Assembly: GCF_006517235.1 (NCBI RefSeq)
Contig: NZ_CP041188.1
Span: 2,294,001-2,358,000 of the forward strand
Direction of reading: 5' to 3'
From: Pseudarthrobacter sp. NIBRBAC000502772
Lineage (GTDB): Bacteria; Actinomycetota; Actinomycetes; Actinomycetales; Micrococcaceae
DNA length: 64,000 nucleotides
A program made the position numbers and the translations under genes. The notes under the pieces are model-generated. The model saw only the letters and a list, made by a program, of their open reading frames with translations, was not told where the DNA came from and ran no database searches. This document shows, piece by piece, positions 11,503 through 20,011 of this stretch (the stretch's first letter is position 1; the number at the start of each line of letters is the position of its first letter).

Positions 11503-12528
11503 ATGACCAGACTGCTGCTGGACGTTGACACCGGGATCGACGATGCCCTGGCGCTGGCCTACCTGGCCTCGCTGCCCGACATGGAGTTTGTGGCCGTGAC
11601 GGCGTCGCCCGGGAACATGGACGCACACCAGGTGGCGCGGAACACCCTCGCCATGCTGGAACTGTGCGGACGCACCGGGGTGGAGGTCGCCGTCGGCGCC
11701 CTGGCTCCACTGGGCATTCCGCTGGTGACGACGCCGGAAACCCATGGACCCCAGGGCATTGGCCACGCCGTCCTGCCGCCGCCGTCCGGGACGGTCTCGG
11801 CGCGGCACGCCGCAGACCTGTGGGTGGAGGCGGCCCGTGCACATCCTGGGGAACTCACGGCCCTGATCACGGCGCCGCTGACGAACTTCGCACTGGCCAT
11901 CCGCCGCGAACCCCGGCTGCCCGAACTGCTGGGCAAGGTGGTGATCATGGGCGGCAGCTTCTACCACCAGGGGAACACCACTCCCACCGCCGAATGGAAT
12001 ACGCACGTTGATCCGCAGGCGGCCAAGGAAGTTTATGCGGCCTACCGCGGCCTGCCGGTGGACCGGCTGCCCATTGTCTGTTCACTGGACACCACTGAGC
12101 GGATCGAGCTGCGGCCGGAGCATGTGTTGCGGCTCGCGGAGGCGGCCGGCTGCAGTGAGCGGGAGCTGGTCCTGCCGAAGCAGCCTGAAGGGCTCAGGAG
12201 CACGGCCGACAGTCCGCTGGTGCGGCACCTGTCCGATGCCCTGCGCTTCTACTTTGAGTTTCACCGTCTCTACGGCCAGGGCTACCTGGCGCACGTCCAC
12301 GACTACTTCGCTGCCGGTGTGGCCGCCGGGACGCTCGATTACGCAACCCGCCTGGCCACCGTGGACGTCGAGGTTGACTCGCCCCTGCTGATGGGGACCA
12401 CCGTGGCCGATTACCGGAACCTGTGGAATCACCCGCCAAATGCCCGGATCGTCTCGAACAACAACCCTGAGCAGGCCTTCGGGGAATTGATACGGTCCGT
12501 CGGCGGCCTCGCGGCGCGGCTGCGCTGA
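11503..12528 (+). CDS. Inosine-uridine preferring nucleoside hydrolase
   Basis: This 341-aa enzyme hydrolyses the N-glycosidic bond of ribonucleosides, releasing base and ribose for salvage. The calcium/ribose-binding motif DVDTGIDDALALAY is at residues 7-20 (Asp7, Asp9, Asp13, Asp14), and the family motif VVIMGGSFYHQGNTTPTAEWN follows near residue 150. The ATG has GGAG 9 nt upstream and lies 12 bp after the reductase gene. It ends the dxs-DUF402-unknown-AKR run. The following 750 bp is a deletion scar, so a former downstream partner may be lost. Confidence 0.92.
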   Translation: MTRLLLDVDTGIDDALALAYLASLPDMEFVAVTASPGNMDAHQVARNTLAMLELCGRTGVEVAVGALAPLGIPLVTTPETHGPQGIGHAVLPPPSGTVSARHAADLWVEAARAHPGELTALITAPLTNFALAIRREPRLPELLGKVVIMGGSFYHQGNTTPTAEWNTHVDPQAAKEVYAAYRGLPVDRLPIVCSLDTTERIELRPEHVLRLAEAAGCSERELVLPKQPEGLRSTADSPLVRHLSDALRFYFEFHRLYGQGYLAHVHDYFAAGVAAGTLDYATRLATVDVEVDSPLLMGTTVADYRNLWNHPPNARIVSNNNPEQAFGELIRSVGGLAARLR

Positions 12529-12536
12529 CGTTCGCC

Positions 12537-12655
12537 CTACAGCGGGGCGTTTTCAGGCAAGTCCACGTCCAGCGCGAGCAGGGCGTTCTCCACCACTTCC
12601 ATGAGGGCCGGATGGATCCAGTACGGTCCCCGCGCGAGCTGGTGGACCGATACGT
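12537..12655 (-). pseudogene. C-terminal remnant of mycothione reductase
   Basis: Read on the minus strand, the last ~35 codons encode HQLARGPYWIHPALMEVVENALLALDV and then a stop. This resembles the C-terminal dimer-interface tail of mycothione reductase (the GQYWIHPAL-EVVENALL signature of this flavoprotein disulfide reductase). Nothing upstream on this strand continues the family. The reading frame stays open to 13382, but that part is antisense to other sequence. The gene was evidently cut at about 12650, where a plus-strand remnant of another gene begins. Confidence 0.6.
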
Positions 12656-12905
12656 CGCCGGAGTGCTGCCCGACGCCGTCCGGACGGCAGGAATCGAAGT
12701 GGGCTCCCAGCCGCCAGCAGGGCTGGAAGTCGTGACCCGCAGTACCGCGACGGACAGCTACACGTTCCTGATCAACCACACGGACGCCGACGCCGAGTAC
12801 CCCGCCACCGGGCGGGACCTCCTCGCCGGCGGGCACATCAGCGGCACCGCAGTCATTCTCGCCGGTACGGTGTGCGTCATCCACACCCGCGGCGAAGCCA
12901 GTTAA
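12651..12905 (+). pseudogene. C-terminal remnant of a GH42 beta-galactosidase
   Basis: The plus-strand frame ending at a TAA (12903-12905) encodes RTAGIEVGSQPPAGLEVVTR, a short gap, YTFLINHTDADAEYPATG and RDLLAGG. This is the C-terminal domain signature of glycoside hydrolase family 42 beta-galactosidases (..GVEVV.R...Y.FL.NH....V...G.DLL.G). The catalytic barrel (about 550 residues) is missing: upstream there is only the oppositely oriented mycothione reductase tail. A methionine at 12612 would allow a 97-aa ORF, but its first part is antisense to that tail, so I call this a truncated gene. Confidence 0.65.
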
Positions 12906-12959
12906 CCCTACTTTCAAGCAACCTCCATGCCCATTCCCACCGGAAAGTCGAGATGCGCC

Positions 12960-13172
12960 ATGAACATCGCCACAGCTGAACACGTCGAAGTCCGGGTTGA
13001 CAGTGCCTGCCAGATCGAGGAACGCCTCAACGCAGCCGTTCAGGACCTGCAGCCGCTCGCCGCCCGCGCACGGAACGGCATCCTCGTGACGCGGCTCAAT
13101 CCCGGCCCGGATCTGCAGGGCAAGGGTGTCCCTGCCCGTCACCATGCCGGGAGTCCGGAACCGGTAGACTGA
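12960..13172 (+). CDS. Small hypothetical protein, 70 aa, possibly truncated
   Basis: The ORF starts MNIATAEHVEVRVDSACQIE and continues to ARNGILVTRLNPGP before a tail of different character (residues ~48-70, rich in Gly, Pro and His). The first 45 residues look like a well-kept soluble alpha/beta fragment; the tail may be read out of frame after a breakpoint. The family is unknown to me. It lies between two truncated genes and the ECF transporter, so it may be a third fragment at the same scar. Confidence 0.4.
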   Translation: MNIATAEHVEVRVDSACQIEERLNAAVQDLQPLAARARNGILVTRLNPGPDLQGKGVPARHHAGSPEPVD

Positions 13173-13284
13173 TCCGCGAACCGGGCCGGCGCAGACGCCC
13201 CCGGCTGCCGCCGAGGTGACATAGGCGGCGTTCCGCACCGCCCGGGCCATCGGGCGCCACAGCCTGCATCCCAGAAGGAACGCC

Positions 13285-14145
13285 ATGTCATCGCCCTCCC
13301 TCACCTTGCCGTCACCGGCCACTGCCCGGAACCGCCGCTTGCTGGAAGCCCTCGGAGCGTTGGCCATCGCCGGCACGTACATCTACCTGGTGTTGAACCA
13401 GCCCGCGGACATCACCGGCGGCCCCGGCAGCGCGTCGGCCCTTATCGCCCTGTCCGGCTTCCTCGTGGGGGCCGTGCTGCTGATAATCGGCGTACTGCCC
13501 ACACTGCCGGTGTCCACGCTGGTGCTGATTCCGGTGGCACTGGTCCTGAATATTGTCCTGGGCCAGTTCGTGGGCAGCACCTTGGTGCCCTTCTACCTCG
13601 ACGCCATCGGCACCGTCCTGATCGCCGTCCTGGCCGGACCCGCCGCCGGAGCAGCCACGGGCGCCCTCAGCAGCATTGTCTGGTCCTTCTTCAACCCCAC
13701 CGTCCTGCCGTTCGCCGCCGGTGCCGCCCTGATCGGCTTCCTGGCCGGCGTCGCCGCACGCCACGGCCTGTTCCGGCGCTTCTACCTGGCACCGGTGGCG
13801 GGGTTCCTGGCCGGCATTATCGGCGGTGTGGTCTCCGCTCCCGTTGCCGCGTTCGTCTTCGGCGGCACCTCCGGCCTGGCCACCGGCGCCATCGTCAGCG
13901 CCTTCCGCTCCATGGGTGACACCCTCCTGGCGGCCATCACCAAGCAGGCACTCATCTCGGACCCCATGGACAAGGCCATCGTCTTCACGTTGGTGGCCGT
14001 CCTGGTGTATGCCCTGCCGCGCCGCACCCGCCTGCAGTTCCCGTTTGTCCGGCGGTACCGCGTGCTTGCAGGAACAGCCATCAGCCAGCCCGTCGGCGAA
14101 TCCACCGGCGAATCCACCGGCAAATCCACCGGCCAGGACGCCTGA
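13285..14145 (+). CDS. ECF transporter S component (substrate-binding membrane protein)
   Basis: The 286-aa protein has about seven hydrophobic segments between residues 15 and 245 and is rich in Gly and Ala helix-packing motifs. It contains VPFYLDAIGTVLIAVLAGP and GALSSIVWSFFNP, typical of the S-component family of energy-coupling factor importers, which bind vitamins or nucleobase-like compounds. The C-terminus carries a repetitive hydrophilic tail with (S)TGE/K units. It heads a three-gene unit with EcfT and a fused EcfA. The substrate is unknown; the nearby nucleoside hydrolase is a weak hint towards a base or nucleoside. The ATG has AGAAGGA upstream. Confidence 0.85.
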   Translation: MSSPSLTLPSPATARNRRLLEALGALAIAGTYIYLVLNQPADITGGPGSASALIALSGFLVGAVLLIIGVLPTLPVSTLVLIPVALVLNIVLGQFVGSTLVPFYLDAIGTVLIAVLAGPAAGAATGALSSIVWSFFNPTVLPFAAGAALIGFLAGVAARHGLFRRFYLAPVAGFLAGIIGGVVSAPVAAFVFGGTSGLATGAIVSAFRSMGDTLLAAITKQALISDPMDKAIVFTLVAVLVYALPRRTRLQFPFVRRYRVLAGTAISQPVGESTGESTGKSTGQDA

Positions 14146-14155
14146 CCCGGCTCTG

Positions 14156-14899
14156 ATGCGTCTTCACCCCCTGACGTCGCTGGCGGCTGCCGGCAGCACT
14201 GCAGTCATCACGACGGCGGCTGCCAGCTGGCCGCTGTCCCTCACCGTGATCGCCGCGGCCGCGGGCTTGGCGGTAGCCGGGGGAGTGGCCCGCCGGATGC
14301 TGCCGGCGGTGGCGGTCATCCTGGCTCCGCTGGTCCTGTCACTGCTTGCCATGCACGGACTCTTTTTTCCGGAGGGCACCACGGTCCTGGCGCAGTGGGG
14401 CCCTGCGCGGGTCACCGTGGAAGGGCTCCATTTTGCCCTCGAGCGGGCTGCACAGCTTTCCGCGGCGGTGCTGGTGCTGCTGCTATGTTCCTTCACCATC
14501 AGCGTCCCGGACCTGGTGGCTGCCCTGTCCGCCCGCGGCGTCCACGCGCGGTTCGCGTTTGTGCTCGCCTCCACCCTGACACTGCTGCCGGCCATCAGTT
14601 CACGGCTGGGGCGGATCCGGCAGGCCCAGGAAGCGCGTGGCCTGGTGATCAGGCCTGGAATTGTCGGGCGCGCAGGCGCGTTCCGATGGCAGGCGGTTCC
14701 CCTGGTGCTGTCCCTCGTGGAGGAAGCCGGCACCCGCGCGGCAGCCTTACAGGCCCGCGGGTTCGGCAGCGCCGGGCATCGCACCAGTTACCGGGCGGTC
14801 CAGGATTCTCCGGTCCAGCGGTGGGTTCGCCTGGTTTTGTTGCTTGCGGCGCTGGCGGCCATCGCCGCCCGCCTCTGGCAGCCGACGGCGGGTACTTAG
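14156..14899 (+). CDS. ECF transporter T component (EcfT)
   Basis: The 247-aa membrane protein has four or five hydrophobic segments, then a coupling-helix region. EcfT signature motifs are visible: RARG-like blocks at LGRIRQAQEARGLVIRPG and EEAGTRAAALQARGFG; the AQEARG and ALQARG motifs contact the ATPase subunits. The ATG at 14156 lies 10 bp after the S-component stop. Upstream in-frame extensions overlap the S gene in another frame and are not real. Confidence 0.88.
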   Translation: MRLHPLTSLAAAGSTAVITTAAASWPLSLTVIAAAAGLAVAGGVARRMLPAVAVILAPLVLSLLAMHGLFFPEGTTVLAQWGPARVTVEGLHFALERAAQLSAAVLVLLLCSFTISVPDLVAALSARGVHARFAFVLASTLTLLPAISSRLGRIRQAQEARGLVIRPGIVGRAGAFRWQAVPLVLSLVEEAGTRAAALQARGFGSAGHRTSYRAVQDSPVQRWVRLVLLLAALAAIAARLWQPTAGT

Positions 14900-14901
14900 C
14901 A

Positions 14902-16431
14902 ATGGTGCAGACCCCACCGCCGGCGCTGGCCGCGGGCATCGAAGAATTCGTTTTCCCCGGCGAGCAGGAACTGGTTCTGGCGGGACTTGACGTGTCTTTC
15001 GCCGCGGGATCGCTGACTGCCGTGCTCGGCGGATCCGGCAGCGGCAAGTCAACACTGGGACGGCTGCTCGCCGGCTGGTTGCTGCCCGGCGACGGCGGGA
15101 CACTCACGGGTTTTCTCGAGCTTGCCGGCACGTGCCTTTGGTTCACCGGAACAGCCGCCGATCCGCGGATCGATCCAGGGAGCTGGGGCCGCCAGGTGGG
15201 CTTTGTGCCGCAGGATCCAGCGGCCGCCTTGTCCACTATCCGTGCCACGGTGGCCGAGGAGCTGGCCTTCGGGCTGGAAAACGCGGGGACTGACCGTGAG
15301 ACGATGGCCGGCGCCGTCCGGCACACGGCAGCACTGACCGGCCTGACCCGGCTGCTGGACCGGGATCCTGCCACGCTTTCCGGCGGCCAGCTGCGCCGCC
15401 TGGCCATCGGCTGCGCGGTCATTTCCCGCCCCGCGGTTCTCATCATGGACGAACCCTTCGCCTCCCTCGACACGGACGGAGCCGAAGACCTCGCTGCCCT
15501 GGTGCGGAACCTCGTCCAGGACGGCACCGCCGTCGTGATCCTGAGCCAGCGGGCCGACGCCTTCCTGCACAACGCCGATACGTGGCTGGTCCTTGCCGGC
15601 GGTACCGTGGCCGCGGCTGGCTCGCCGGCAGAAATCCTGGCTGCCGGCGCGCTGGAACTCGCGGGCGTGGTTAGCCCCCGCCCGCACACAGGGCTCCGGC
15701 CGCTCGCAGGTGCAGGCCATGAATCCGTCGTCGACGGCCCGCCGGCTTTGGAGCTGCGGGACGTCTCGTTCACATACCGGGCGACGCGGCGCGGAGGCTG
15801 GTTCAGGGCACAACCGGGCCCGCCTGCTGACCCGGTCCTGCACGGACTGAGCCTGGCCGTCAGCGCGGGCGAGATCCTGGCCGTGGCAGGTCCCAACGGC
15901 GCCGGAAAGTCCACGCTCCTGAGGCACCTCAACGGCTTGCTCCAGCCAACGGCAGGCAGCGTACTGGTCAGGGGACGGCACATCGGTGGACAGCCCGCGG
16001 GGCGCGTGGCCGCCGACGTCGGGCTCCTCTTCCAGCAGCCCAGGGACCAGCTGTTTGAGCGGACCGTGGAACGGGAAGTCCGCTTCGGACTCGAGCGTGG
16101 GCAGCCGGCGGCTGACGAGGCGGTGCAGCAGGCCCTCGCCGCCGTTGGCCTGGAGCACCTTGCCGGGCAGCACCCGGCCGAACTGCCCGCGTCCCAGCAG
16201 CGGCTTCTGGCACTGGCCACAGTGCTTGCCCGGCGTCCCTCAGTCCTTGCACTGGACGAACCGACCGTTTCCCTGGACGGCCATGGGCTGGCCGCGCTGG
16301 ACCGGGTGGTGCGCAGCACGACGGCGGAGGGCACCGCCGTCGTGCTGGTCACCCACGACCTGGACTACGCCCGGTCCATCGCGCACCGGCTGGTGCGCAT
16401 CGAGGACGGCCGCCTGCTACCCGCGGACTGA
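14902..16431 (+). CDS. ECF transporter ATPase, two fused ABC domains (EcfA1-EcfA2)
   Basis: The 509-aa cytosolic protein contains two ABC ATPase domains. Domain 1 has Walker A GGSGSGKST at 43-51, signature LSGGQLRRLAIGCAV and Walker B VLIMDEPFASLD. Domain 2 (from about 275) has Walker A GPNGAGKST, a Q-loop LLFQQPRDQ, Walker B VLALDEPTVSLD, and an altered signature LPASQQRLLALA instead of LSGGQ. The ATG at 14902 starts 2 bp after the EcfT stop. With the S and T genes this is a dedicated importer. The gene's 3' end overlaps the convergent fatty-acid gene by 15 bp. Confidence 0.92.
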   Translation: MVQTPPPALAAGIEEFVFPGEQELVLAGLDVSFAAGSLTAVLGGSGSGKSTLGRLLAGWLLPGDGGTLTGFLELAGTCLWFTGTAADPRIDPGSWGRQVGFVPQDPAAALSTIRATVAEELAFGLENAGTDRETMAGAVRHTAALTGLTRLLDRDPATLSGGQLRRLAIGCAVISRPAVLIMDEPFASLDTDGAEDLAALVRNLVQDGTAVVILSQRADAFLHNADTWLVLAGGTVAAAGSPAEILAAGALELAGVVSPRPHTGLRPLAGAGHESVVDGPPALELRDVSFTYRATRRGGWFRAQPGPPADPVLHGLSLAVSAGEILAVAGPNGAGKSTLLRHLNGLLQPTAGSVLVRGRHIGGQPAGRVAADVGLLFQQPRDQLFERTVEREVRFGLERGQPAADEAVQQALAAVGLEHLAGQHPAELPASQQRLLALATVLARRPSVLALDEPTVSLDGHGLAALDRVVRSTTAEGTAVVLVTHDLDYARSIAHRLVRIEDGRLLPAD

Positions 16432-18648
16432 TTCCGGGGTGGCTGCATCCGGGCTGACCGATTCCGGGCTGACTGATTCGGAGGACTGACCCGTCCGGCC
16501 CGATGCCACGCCGGGTGCCAGGAAGCGCCTGCCGTTGACCCGTTCGGAGGCGCCAACACGGTCCAGGTACGGCGTGATGCCGCCCAGGAACATCGGCCAG
16601 CCAGCGCCGAGGATCATGCAGAGGTCGATGTCTTCAGGGCCGGCCACTACGCCCTCATCCAGCATCAGCCCGATCTCCTCGGCGAGGGCGTCCTGCACAC
16701 GGCGCAGCACGTCGTCCCCGGTGGACGGTGACGTGCCGAAGGACATCAGCGACAGGGTGGACTCCGGGATCTCCTGGGAGCCGTCGGCCGCCGGGGCCCA
16801 GAGCGATTTCACGCCGTTCTCGATCAGTTTCTGCAGGTTCGTGGACACGGCGAAACGGTCTCCGAAGGCGGCGTGGAGGGACTCCTGGACATGCTGGGCA
16901 ACCGGCAGGCCCACCATGGCACCCAGCGTGAACGGCGTCATCGGCAGACCCATGGGACGCAGCGACGTGTCGGCGACGTCGGCAGGGGTGCCTTCGTCGA
17001 ACGCGGCCGTCACTTCGCCCATCAGCCGCAGCAGGATCCTGTTGACCACAAAGGCCGGCGCATCCTTGACCAGCACCGCGGTCTTCTTCAGGCCCTTGGA
17101 CAGCTCAAAAGCGGTGGCCAGCACGGCGTCGTCGGTCTTGGGTGCCCGCACGATTTCGAGCAGCGGCATCACGGCCACCGGGTTGAAGAAGTGGAAGCCA
17201 ACCAGCCGTTCCGGGTGCGCGAGGTCTTCGGCCATGGCCGTGACGGACAGCGAGGACGTGTTGGTGGCGAGGATGCAGTCCGGCGAGACGATTGCCTCCA
17301 CCTCGGCGAAGACCTGCTTCTTGATGTTCAGCTCTTCGAAGACAGCCTCGATGACAAAGTCCGCGTCCGCGAACGCCTCCTTGGAGACCGATCCCGTGAC
17401 CAGTGCCTTGGTGCGGTTGGCTGCGTCCTGGCTGATCCGTTTCTTACCGAGGAGCTTGTCCACCTCGGTATGGACGTAGCCCACGCCCTTGTCCACACGG
17501 GTCTGGTCGATGTCCGTCATCACCACGGGGACCTTGAGCTGGCGCGCGAACAAAAGGGCCAGCTGGCTGGCCATGAGGCCTGCCCCCACGACGCCGATCT
17601 TGGTGACCGGACGGGCGAGCTTACGGTCCGGTGCGCCGGCAGGCCGCTTGGAACGTTTCTGGACCAAATCCAGGAACGCGTAGACCGTGGCGCGGAACTC
17701 GTCTGTCTGCATCAGACCGGCGAGGGTTTCACACTCGAGGGCAGCCGATTCGGCCTGGGACATGGTCCGGTTGGCGTCGAGGATGTCCAGGACCATAGCG
17801 GGCGCAGGCGAGGCATTGGACGTCTTGGACTCCACGAACAACCGGCCGGCGGCAACGGCTGCAGACCAGCGCCCGGCAACGGCGGGATCAGCGGGATCCA
17901 CGGCGTTGGCCCGTGCCGGGACCACCTCGCCAGTGATGACGGTGGCCGCCCAGGCGAGGGACTGTTCCAGGAAGTCTGCCGGTTCGAACAGGGCGTCGGC
18001 GATACCGAGCTGGAAGGCCTGCGGCCCATTGAGCGTCCGGTTGTTGCTGAGCGGGTTCTCGATCATCACCTTGACTGCGTTCTCGGGTCCAATCAGGCGC
18101 GGCAGGATGTAGACGCCGCCCCAGCCGGGGACCAGGCCGATGAAGGCCTCGGGAAGCGCCAGCGCGCCGGCGCCGGTGGACACCGTGCGGTAGGTGGACT
18201 GCAGGGCGATCTCCAGGCCGCCGCCAAGGGCAACGCCGTTGATGAACGCGAAGCTGGGAACGCCGAGGTTGGCCAGCGTGGCATAAACGTCATGCCCAAG
18301 TTGCGCCATCCACAGGCCATGATCCCGGTTCTCCAGCGACTTCACTGCGGACAGGTCGGCGCCGGCCACGAGGAAGTACGGTTTGCCGGTCACGCCCACA
18401 CCCACGATCTCGCCGCGGGCCGCACGCTCCTTCAGGCCCTCCAGGACCGTGCCAAGTTCCACCAGGGTATTGGGGCCCAGCGTGGTGGGTTTGGAATGGT
18501 CCAGGCCGTTGTCCAGGGTGATCAGCGCAAAAACTCCGGGGCTCTGCTGGCCGGGTCCGGCAGGCAGCTTGATGTCCTGGACGTACGAGTGGGTCACGGT
18601 TTCGTCGGGGAAGAGCTCGGCAAGCTTGGTGAAATCGGCGGCGCTCAT
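16417..18648 (-). CDS. Fatty-acid oxidation multifunctional protein: enoyl-CoA hydratase / 3-hydroxyacyl-CoA dehydrogenase
   Basis: The 743-aa protein combines a crotonase domain (residues ~1-310, with GADLSAVKSL and EAFIGLVPGWGGVY) and a 3-hydroxyacyl-CoA dehydrogenase domain: NAD motif IGVVGAGLMASQ near 352, the catalytic-His motif VGFHFFNPVAVMPLLE near 486, and VNRILLRLMGE. It hydrates enoyl-CoA and oxidises the 3-hydroxyacyl-CoA. The start is the ATG at 18648, overlapping the thiolase stop (ATGA); longer in-frame starts lie inside the thiolase gene. A repetitive ESVSP-type tail ends the protein. The C-terminal codons overlap the convergent ecfA gene. Confidence 0.92.
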   Translation of the reverse strand: MSAADFTKLAELFPDETVTHSYVQDIKLPAGPGQQSPGVFALITLDNGLDHSKPTTLGPNTLVELGTVLEGLKERAARGEIVGVGVTGKPYFLVAGADLSAVKSLENRDHGLWMAQLGHDVYATLANLGVPSFAFINGVALGGGLEIALQSTYRTVSTGAGALALPEAFIGLVPGWGGVYILPRLIGPENAVKVMIENPLSNNRTLNGPQAFQLGIADALFEPADFLEQSLAWAATVITGEVVPARANAVDPADPAVAGRWSAAVAAGRLFVESKTSNASPAPAMVLDILDANRTMSQAESAALECETLAGLMQTDEFRATVYAFLDLVQKRSKRPAGAPDRKLARPVTKIGVVGAGLMASQLALLFARQLKVPVVMTDIDQTRVDKGVGYVHTEVDKLLGKKRISQDAANRTKALVTGSVSKEAFADADFVIEAVFEELNIKKQVFAEVEAIVSPDCILATNTSSLSVTAMAEDLAHPERLVGFHFFNPVAVMPLLEIVRAPKTDDAVLATAFELSKGLKKTAVLVKDAPAFVVNRILLRLMGEVTAAFDEGTPADVADTSLRPMGLPMTPFTLGAMVGLPVAQHVQESLHAAFGDRFAVSTNLQKLIENGVKSLWAPAADGSQEIPESTLSLMSFGTSPSTGDDVLRRVQDALAEEIGLMLDEGVVAGPEDIDLCMILGAGWPMFLGGITPYLDRVGASERVNGRRFLAPGVASGRTGQSSESVSPESVSPDAATPESVRG

Positions 18649-19943
18649 GCGGCGGCTCCTTCGGTGGTGGCTACTGAGTTTGCTTCGTGGACGACTGCTG
18701 CTACGGCGCCGCCATACTCTGTGTATTTCGAGTGACGCGGGTTTTCCCAGATGACGGTGGCGCCCATGCCCAAGCCTATGCACATGGTGGTGATCCCGTA
18801 CCGGACCGAGGGATCTTCTTCGAACTGCCGCGCGAGCTGGTTCATCAGCCTGACCCCGGAGGACGCGAGGGGGTGGCCCACTGCGATGGCGCCGCCGTAC
18901 CGGTTCACCCGGGGGTCGTCGTCGGAAATTCCAAAGTGGTCCAGGAAACTCAGGACCTGCACGGCAAATGCTTCGTTGATCTCGAAAAGTCCGATGTCCT
19001 CAATGCTGAGTCCGGCGTTCTTCAGGGCCTTTTCGGTGGCGGGCACGGGGCCGATGCCCATGACCTCCGGTTCGACGCCGGCGTAGGCGTAGCTGACCAG
19101 CCGCATCTTGACCGGCAGGCCCAGTTCCGCGGCGGCTTCCGAGGAAGCCAGGACGGCGGCGGTGGCGCCGTCGTTTAGGCCGGCGGCGTTGCCTGCCGTC
19201 ACGCGGCCGTGGGCGCGGAAGGGAGTCCGGAGGGCCGCAAGGTCCTCGAGCGTGGTTCCCGGGCGGGGCGGCTCATCAACACTGTTCACCGTCCAGCCCT
19301 GACCCGGCTTGAGGGTAGCGACCGGAACGAGGTCCGGCTGGATCTGGCCTTTGGCGTAGGCGGCCTCGAGTTTGTCCTGCGAGGCAACCGCGTAGGCGTC
19401 TGTGCGTGCCTTGGTGATGGCGGGGAAACGGTCGTGCAGGTTTTCGGCAGTGTTGCCCATGTTCAGGGCGGCGGGATCCACCAGGCGCTCGGACATAAAG
19501 CGCGGGTTCGGGTCGGCGCCGGAACCCATCGGGTGGTTGCCCATGTGCTCCACGCCGCCGGCGATGACGACGTCGTAGGCGCCGAAACCGATGCCGCTGG
19601 CCGTTGTGGTGACTGCGGTCATGGCGCCGGCGCACATGCGGTCGATGGCGAAGCCGGGGACGGTTCGGGGGAGCCCTGCCAGGAGGGCGGCTGTGCGGCC
19701 GAGCGTCAGGCCCTGATCGCCGGTCTGGGTGGTGGCTGCGACTGCGACTTCGTCGATCCGGGCCGCGGGCAGCGTGGGATTGCGGCGCAGAAGTTCGCGG
19801 ATGCACTTCACCATCAGGTCATCGGCGCGGGTTCCGGCGTAGATGCCTTTCTCGCCGGCCCGGCCGAAGGGTGTGCGGACGCCGTCAACAAAAACGACGT
19901 CGCGGACAGTTCGCGGGGATCCGCTGCTTCCGTGGTGGCTCAC
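18645..19943 (-). CDS. Acetyl-CoA C-acyltransferase (3-ketoacyl-CoA thiolase)
   Basis: This 432-aa thiolase cleaves 3-ketoacyl-CoA to acetyl-CoA and a shortened acyl-CoA. Catalytic residues are seen in IDRMCAGAMTAV (Cys104), GHPLASSGVRLMNQ (His) and TMCIGLGMG (second Cys), with NEAFAVQ for substrate positioning. The GTG start has GAGGAG upstream. It is the first gene of a two-gene operon with the hydratase/dehydrogenase, equivalent to fadA-fadB. A 28-bp palindrome 69-96 bp upstream is a strong candidate operator. Confidence 0.94.
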   Translation of the reverse strand: MSHHGSSGSPRTVRDVVFVDGVRTPFGRAGEKGIYAGTRADDLMVKCIRELLRRNPTLPAARIDEVAVAATTQTGDQGLTLGRTAALLAGLPRTVPGFAIDRMCAGAMTAVTTTASGIGFGAYDVVIAGGVEHMGNHPMGSGADPNPRFMSERLVDPAALNMGNTAENLHDRFPAITKARTDAYAVASQDKLEAAYAKGQIQPDLVPVATLKPGQGWTVNSVDEPPRPGTTLEDLAALRTPFRAHGRVTAGNAAGLNDGATAAVLASSEAAAELGLPVKMRLVSYAYAGVEPEVMGIGPVPATEKALKNAGLSIEDIGLFEINEAFAVQVLSFLDHFGISDDDPRVNRYGGAIAVGHPLASSGVRLMNQLARQFEEDPSVRYGITTMCIGLGMGATVIWENPRHSKYTEYGGAVAAVVHEANSVATTEGAAA

Positions 19944-20011
19944 GTTTACTCCTCATCGAGACGTTGGCGCCGTCCGGAGGCCAAAGGGCAGCGTTCTGGG
20001 ACGGCAGTGCT

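Noticed and set aside
13173..13284. Possible vitamin riboswitch before the ECF S-component gene.
   Set aside because: I looked for TPP, FMN and cobalamin core motifs and found none; the stretch is GC-rich without a conserved signature.
12537..13382. 281-codon minus-strand frame across the scar region.
   Set aside because: Only its last ~35 codons resemble a protein family (mycothione reductase tail); the rest is antisense to other fragments and to the ECF gene start.
14395..14901. Longer N-terminus for the fused EcfA protein.
   Set aside because: The extension lies within ecfT in another frame; the ATG at 14902 follows the ecfT stop directly and gives a normal ABC start.
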